A stretch of DNA of 46,295 nucleotides from Acidimicrobiaceae bacterium. GTDB lineage: Bacteria; Actinomycetota; Acidimicrobiia; Acidimicrobiales; Ilumatobacteraceae. Made by a program: the position numbers and the translations under genes. A model generated the notes under the pieces. It did no database searches. It saw nothing but the letters and a program-made list of their open reading frames with translations, and was not told where the DNA came from. Below are positions 42,470 through 46,295 of the stretch, piece after piece (within the stretch, counting starts at the first letter, position 1; the number at the start of each line of letters is the position of its first letter). The stretch lies in NCBI GenBank assembly GCA_003569125.1, contig BGOG01000017.1:1-46295 (forward strand). Direction: 5' to 3'.

Positions 42470-43246
42470 ATGGAAGCAGTGGCACGCCGCGAGATCTCTA
42501 CAGCGGACATTGATCATTTTTTGAAGAACGGCTGGCTGTTAACAGAAACTCTGACAGATAATGAAATAGAAAAATTTCGCAAATGGATAGACGACGTCCA
42601 GAACTGGGGTGACTCTGGTAAATGGTTGAACCACTACGAGCAAACCGAATCGGGCGCAAAACTATGTCGCACCGAATATTTCACACCGTTTCATGAAGGC
42701 CTTAGAGAATTACTAACCACTGGGCAAATGATCGCCACAGCATCGCTCTTATTGAAAGAGCCAGCGGTTCTATATAAAGAGAAAATCAACTACAAACTTG
42801 CTGGTGGAGCAGGCTGGGAGCCACACCAAGATGCCCCGGCTTACCCGTTCGTTGACTCGCATGTCTCATGCATGATCGCAGTCGACGACTCGACAATCGA
42901 AAACGGTTGCCTTGAGATCGTTTCTGGAGCACATAGCAAACTTCTACCAATGCATGAAAACGGTTGCATTCGCCAAGACATCGTTGCAACAATGACTTGG
43001 AAACCAGTTGAACTGCGAGCAGGTCAAACTCTTTGGTTTCATTCACTCACGCCGCATCGAAGCGGAGACAACAACTCAAGACGAGATCGTCGAGCCGTGT
43101 ACCCAACATTCAATGCGCTCAGCGAAGGCGACTTGCGCGAAGGGTACTACAAACGAAAACTCGAAGAGTTTGCCAATCATGCTCAAACGGGCGACGCAGT
43201 GCGCCTTTCGTTAATTGATGATTTCAGAGGAAAGAAGGTCAAATGA
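42470..43246 (+). CDS. Fe(II)/2-oxoglutarate-dependent phosphonate dioxygenase, PhnY/TmpA-like
   Basis: This 258-aa PhyH-superfamily enzyme has the iron facial triad HxD (His119, Asp121 in WEPHQDAPAY) and the distal His196 (LWFHSLTPHRSGDN), with Arg residues just after it for 2-oxoglutarate. PhnY hydroxylates 2-aminoethylphosphonate at C1; TmpA does so on its trimethyl form. The gene overlaps the following HD oxygenase gene by ATGA, the arrangement known for phnY-phnZ and tmpA-tmpB, and phosphonate transporter genes lie divergently beside it. ATG 42470 is preferred to the TTG six bases earlier. The exact substrate cannot be read from sequence alone. Confidence 0.85.
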   Translation: MEAVARREISTADIDHFLKNGWLLTETLTDNEIEKFRKWIDDVQNWGDSGKWLNHYEQTESGAKLCRTEYFTPFHEGLRELLTTGQMIATASLLLKEPAVLYKEKINYKLAGGAGWEPHQDAPAYPFVDSHVSCMIAVDDSTIENGCLEIVSGAHSKLLPMHENGCIRQDIVATMTWKPVELRAGQTLWFHSLTPHRSGDNNSRRDRRAVYPTFNALSEGDLREGYYKRKLEEFANHAQTGDAVRLSLIDDFRGKKVK

Positions 43247-43788
43247 GGTTAAATATCGACAATATTTTAGATCTTTACGAAAAATGGGGATCGAACGTCT
43301 ACGACGAAAAGATTTCTCAAATTGATCACGCATTGCAAACTGCAACTCTCGCCGAACAATCTGGATCAAATGGTGAGCTTATTATTTCTGCACTGCTTCA
43401 TGACATCGGACATCTTGTGCATCTCGAGATCGAGCAAGGCGAAGTTGATATCTCGGTTAATGACAGTCATGAAGCCGTCGGAGCACGAGTCTTGGCGAAT
43501 TTGTTTTCGGCCGGTGTAACTGCCCCAATTGCAATGCACGTCGAGGCGAAGCGTTATTTGTGCACTGTTGAACCTGATTATTTTGACTCTTTATCTGTTG
43601 GCTCAGTGCGTAGTTTAAATGTTCAAGGTGGCGTGATGAGCAAAGATGAAGTCAACCGTTTTGAAAATCATCCTTCGTTTTCTGCCGCGGTTGCCTTGCG
43701 CAGATGGGACGAGGGTGGCAAAATCGTCGGCCTTAAAGTGGCCCCGTTTTCTCACTTTTCAGAACTCATGAGCAAACTCGCAAACTAA
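43243..43788 (+). CDS. HD-domain mixed-valent diiron oxygenase, PhnZ/TmpB-like
   Basis: The 181-aa protein keeps the diiron ligands expected from PhnZ: His29 (QIDHALQTA), His53-Asp54 (LLHDIGHL), His76 (NDSHEAVGA), His99 (IAMHVEAKRYLC) and Asp156 (LRRWDEGG). It also has the family-typical KRYLCTVEPDYFDSLS. PhnZ uses O2 to cleave the C-P bond of 1-hydroxy-2-aminoethylphosphonate to glycine plus phosphate; TmpB gives glycine betaine. The iron-gating Tyr/Glu pair appears as Tyr20-Asp-Glu22. It is coupled to the dioxygenase gene upstream. Its stop overlaps the repaired yraN end from the other strand. Confidence 0.87.
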   Translation: MRLNIDNILDLYEKWGSNVYDEKISQIDHALQTATLAEQSGSNGELIISALLHDIGHLVHLEIEQGEVDISVNDSHEAVGARVLANLFSAGVTAPIAMHVEAKRYLCTVEPDYFDSLSVGSVRSLNVQGGVMSKDEVNRFENHPSFSAAVALRRWDEGGKIVGLKVAPFSHFSELMSKLAN

Positions 43789-44125
43789 AAAGCATTTTGT
43801 AACATGTCAAGTTGCGTACCTAATACGGCAACGACGTCAAATCGAATTTCGCCACGCAGTTCACGGTGACTAGCGAGAAATTTTGTCGCAGCGATGCGTA
43901 GCTTTTTTGTTTAACTTGGTTTACCGCTTCAAAAGGTGAGCCGAAACTAGTTGTGGCCCGAGCCTTGACTTCAACGATGGCAATGACCACGCCAGCAGCG
44001 CTCGCCAAGATCGCAACAATATCGAGTTCGCCTTCTCGGCAATGCCAATTGCGTGCGACTATCTCGTAACCGTTTTGCTCATAAAATCTCGCGGCTAAAT
44101 TTTCTGCCCAGCGCGCCCGAGCCAT
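43785..44125 (-). CDS. yraN: UPF0102 family protein YraN (one frameshift)
   Basis: YraN proteins have an endonuclease-like fold of uncertain function. The core ENLAARFYEQNGYEIVARNW, REGELDIVAI and VVIAIVEVKARATTSFGSP is the family signature, with the E-x-D and E-V-K residues of the nuclease-like site. The frame breaks at the six T's at 43904-43909. One more base restores KKLRIAATKFLASHREL and IRFDVVAVLGTQL to a stop at 43785-43787. The start at ATG 44125 lies 26 bp after DUF2469. The repaired protein has about 113 aa. Confidence 0.88.
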
Positions 44126-44151
44126 TCGCGCGACAGCGCGCTGTTCTGGCG

Positions 44152-44445
44152 TTAGACGTCGAGCGGGGGAAGTTCTTCGATGTTCAGATCTTTGAAACTC
44201 ATCACCCGTACTCGGGGCACGAACCGGCTCTTGCGGTAGAGATCCCATACCCATGCGTCAGACAGCGTCACCTCAAGTAGCGGTCGCACGCCTTCGGCGA
44301 TGACCTTGACATCAACATTGTTGGCCAGATAAAACCGGCGATCTGTTTCTACTGCGAACTTAAATAAATTAACGACATCTGAATATTCTTGGGCGAGTTG
44401 AAGCTCGCGTTCGGCTTCAAATTGCTCGAGGTCGTCAGTATTCAA
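44152..44445 (-). CDS. DUF2469 family protein
   Basis: This 97-aa protein matches the actinobacterial DUF2469 pattern (Rv2901c type): MNTDDLEQFEAERELQLAQE, FAVETDRRFYLANNVDV, LSDAWVWDLYRKSRFVPRVR and SFKDLNIEELP. The function is unknown. The family is largely restricted to actinobacteria and sits between rplS and yraN, as here, which supports the taxonomic placement. Confidence 0.9.
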   Translation of the reverse strand: MNTDDLEQFEAERELQLAQEYSDVVNLFKFAVETDRRFYLANNVDVKVIAEGVRPLLEVTLSDAWVWDLYRKSRFVPRVRVMSFKDLNIEELPPLDV

Positions 44446-44495
44446 TGTGTACGCGACGCGATTTGATCGGCACGAAACTAACTAGCAAAAACTAA

Positions 44496-44845
44496 TTACT
44501 GATCTTCGCGAAGTTCACGAACTTTTGCAGCCTTACCAGTTCGCTCACGCAAATAATTGAGTTTCGCACGACGCACGTCGCCGCGCTTGACGACTTCAAG
44601 TTTTGCAACTGATGGGCTGTGCATCGGGAAAGTTCGCTCGACGCCTACGCCGTAACTAAGTTTGCGGACCGTATATGTCTCGGCAATACCTGATCCGAAA
44701 ATTGAGATGATGTTGCCCTGAAAAATCTGCACGCGCTCTTTGCCGCTTTCAACGACGCGAACATGAACCTTGACTTCATCGCCGGGCCTATTTTTGGAAT
44801 ATCTGTGCGAAGTGATTGCTTGTCGACGATGTCTGTTGTTTTCAT
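44496..44845 (-). CDS. rplS: 50S ribosomal protein L19 (one frameshift near the N-terminus)
   Basis: L19 sits at the subunit interface of the ribosome. The body is unmistakable: [58 protein letters not shown]. The N-terminus [18 protein letters not shown] is in another frame. Adding one base to the T run at 44791-44795 joins the two as [10 protein letters not shown]. The repaired protein has about 116 aa, the normal size. Its ATG overlaps the trmD stop (ATGA). A genuine mutation would be lethal, so the defect is a sequence error. Confidence 0.95.
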
Positions 44846-45601
44846 AAGAGACCTTTAGGATACGGCACACAGGGGAACTCTTCCAACAGTGTCTTTTCGA
44901 CGTTACTCAAGCCACCACGGCGTTCGATCAGATCGGGACGAGCCCTCACGGTGCGATGCAACGCCTGGGCGCGTCTCCAGCGCTCTATTTTGGCGTGATC
45001 GCCGTTGCGCAAAACCTCGGGCACTGCCCAGCCACGAAATTCGGCTGGTCTAGTGAAATGAGGCTCCTCGAGCATTCGAGCGGCGCCAAAACTTTCGGTA
45101 ACTGGCGAAACTTCGTTGCCCATAACCCTGACAAGAGTCGCGTTGTCGCTTCGATCACGAGACATGCAGCCACTTCTCCACCTGCGAGAACGACATCGCC
45201 AATTGAAATTTCGGCATCAACTAAGTGTTCGACAACACGATGATCGACGCCTTCATAGCGACCGCAGAGCAAACTGAAGCCAGCAGTGTTACTCAAACAA
45301 TCGGCGTAATCTTGATCAAATTTTTGCCACCCGGTGAAAGCAACAGCAATGGCCGAGGCGGCTGAACCGCTTCGACTGCGGCGAAAATCGGCTCTGGGCG
45401 AAACAACATTCCGGCGCCGCCCCCATAAAGCGCATCATCAACGCGACGAGACTCGTCGCCGTAATCACGCAGGTCGTGACAGCGCAAATCGACCAAAGAT
45501 TCTTGACGTGCGCGACCGAGCAGACTTTCACTGCAAAAATCGTCGACAAGTTTCGGAAAGATCGTGAACACATCAATGCGAAACGGCACGGTGCTAGTCA
45601 C
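44842..45601 (-). CDS. trmD: tRNA (guanine-N1)-methyltransferase TrmD (two frameshifts)
   Basis: TrmD makes m1G37 in tRNA and prevents frameshifting on the ribosome. Three frames join into one protein of about 253 aa: [20 protein letters not shown] and [15 protein letters not shown]; then [19 protein letters not shown] and [20 protein letters not shown] with its SAM-binding trefoil knot; then [20 protein letters not shown] and [12 protein letters not shown]. Breaks are at the A run 45318-45320 and the C run 45126-45128, each cured by one added base. It starts at GTG 45601, overlapping the rimM end, and is coupled to rplS. Confidence 0.95.
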
Positions 45602-46130
45602 GTTCGCCTGAACTTAAATCGCTGGCTGTATCATCAGCCAGCTCAAATAATCCTTCAGGTGGATCAATCGTAATTCTGTCTTTCGATCGCTCGGTGATAA
45701 ACACAACTGGCACCAGTGCCCCGACTCGAGTTCAAGCAACGAATGAGCCGGGTTATCAACAACCGAAACGCACTTGCCATAACTGGTGCCAGAGACATCA
45801 ACGACTTGGGCCCGATTAATTCGTGCACCCACATAACCGACTGGTCTTCAATCGGTTCACCATATAAATCTGTCTTCGAAATTCGCTCTGCAGCATTGCG
45901 GTCATCAATGCCGTCGAAATGCATCAGCCAACTGCTCGGCTGTAGCCGCGCACTAGTTACCGTGACCCAGTTGTTTTGCAGCCAGAACGCGCGCCAATTT
46001 TGGTGCGCTCTGGACGATCGGTAAAAAAAGAAACATAGACATCGCCACGAATACCGTGTGGCCGCGTTACGCGACCAACATGCAACAACCCTTTGGGCGT
46101 TTGAGCGTCAGTCGTCGAGAAAGTCGACAT
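45594..46130 (-). CDS. rimM: Ribosome maturation factor RimM (three frameshifts)
   Basis: RimM helps mature the 30S head and binds S19. Four frame segments join into one protein: LLHVGRVTRPHGIRGDVYVS (typical N-terminal motif); HFDGIDDRNAAERISKTDLY; AQVVDVSGTSYGKCVSVVDN; and ALVPVVFITERSKDRITIDP leading to GLFELADD. Breaks lie near 45985, 45811-45813 and 45719-45722, each fitting loss of one base. The stop is TAG at 45594-45596. The start at ATG 46130 overlaps khpA and is uncertain by several codons. The rimM-trmD-rplS order is standard. Confidence 0.92.
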
Positions 46131-46295
46131 CGACTTCGGCATTGTCGCGCGAAGCGGCAGCACGCACAACGGCGCGAATACTCTGCGCTGTACGGCCACG
46201 ACGACCAATTACTCGACCGAGGTCACCGTCTGCGACACGAACTTCAAGGATTATCTTTCCGTCGTCATCCAACGATTCGACCTTGACGGCATCTG
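46108..46295 (-). CDS. khpA: KH-domain RNA-binding protein KhpA, C-terminal part
   Basis: The last 62 codons are in the window: DAVKVESLDDDGKIILEVRV, then the KH loop VIGRRGRTAQSIRAVVRAA, ending VDVDFLDD. The GxxG loop (GRRG) is the RNA-binding signature of this small single-KH protein. It commonly lies between rpsP and rimM, which fits its position here directly before rimM. The frame is open to the window edge, and its start lies beyond it. Confidence 0.92.
   Translation of the reverse strand, partial: DAVKVESLDDDGKIILEVRVADGDLGRVIGRRGRTAQSIRAVVRAAASRDNAEVDVDFLDD

Noticed and set aside
1-46295. CRISPR array, rRNA genes, prophage
   Set aside because: No regularly spaced repeats, no rRNA sequence and no phage structural or integrase genes were seen.

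Overview
The window looks like a chromosomal segment of a free-living actinobacterium, most likely of the class Acidimicrobiia (Ilumatobacter / freshwater acIV-like). This is inferred from gene content and order, not from a search. Pointers are: the DUF2469-yraN-rplS-trmD-rimM-khpA order; lexA and recA preceded by the Gram-positive/actinobacterial SOS operator GAAC-N4-GTTC; a B12-dependent class II ribonucleotide reductase with NrdR; a LysM gene between lexA and nrdR; and moderate GC content. No CRISPR array, rRNA gene, transposase or integrase was seen.

Layout. (1) 1-4.3 kb is catabolic: a thiolase start, a TylF-like methyltransferase, a frameshifted cytochrome P450, and an SsuD-like flavin monooxygenase coupled to an aldo/keto reductase. 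(2) 4.3-12.4 kb is DNA-precursor synthesis and SOS control: nrdJ with two NrdR boxes upstream, a molybdopterin oxidoreductase, a RibD-C reductase, nrdR, a LysM protein, and lexA with three SOS boxes. (3) 12.4-18.9 kb holds a methyltransferase, an alkylsulfatase-like hydrolase, a CrtC/AttH-like protein, an APH/EcKL kinase, a GNAT acetyltransferase and a SIMPL lipoprotein. (4) 18.9-26.4 kb is a tightly coupled housekeeping run, dapC-hflX-dapF-miaA-miaB-recA, then a DUF983 protein. (5) 26.4-32.3 kb has a class III aminotransferase, tRNA-His, tRNA-Lys, a three-gene surface-glycan cluster and two tandem flavodoxin-fold oxidoreductases. (6) 32.3-36.9 kb has a TrmA/RlmD-like methyltransferase, rpe, an 879-bp insertion carrying one AT-rich methyltransferase between 30-bp direct repeats, a membrane-anchored protein, an enoyl-CoA hydratase and two small conserved proteins. 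(7) 37-43.8 kb is a phosphonate module. (8) 43.8-46.3 kb is the yraN/DUF2469/rplS/trmD/rimM/khpA translation operon.

The most interesting functional unit is the phosphonate module. A secreted beta-propeller, PhnD, PhnC and a fused PhnE-PhnE permease lie on one strand. Divergent from them is a coupled Fe(II)/2-oxoglutarate dioxygenase plus HD-domain oxygenase pair of the PhnY/PhnZ or TmpA/TmpB type. Together they could import an aminoalkylphosphonate and cleave it oxidatively to phosphate plus glycine or glycine betaine, without a C-P lyase. No other C-P-cleaving gene is present in the window.

Quality caveat. At least fourteen single-base indels, nearly all one-base losses in short homopolymers, break reading frames. 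They hit essential genes (rplS, trmD, rimM, lexA, rpe) and cluster in the last 2.4 kb. These are almost certainly sequencing or assembly errors, so I annotated the repaired gene extents.
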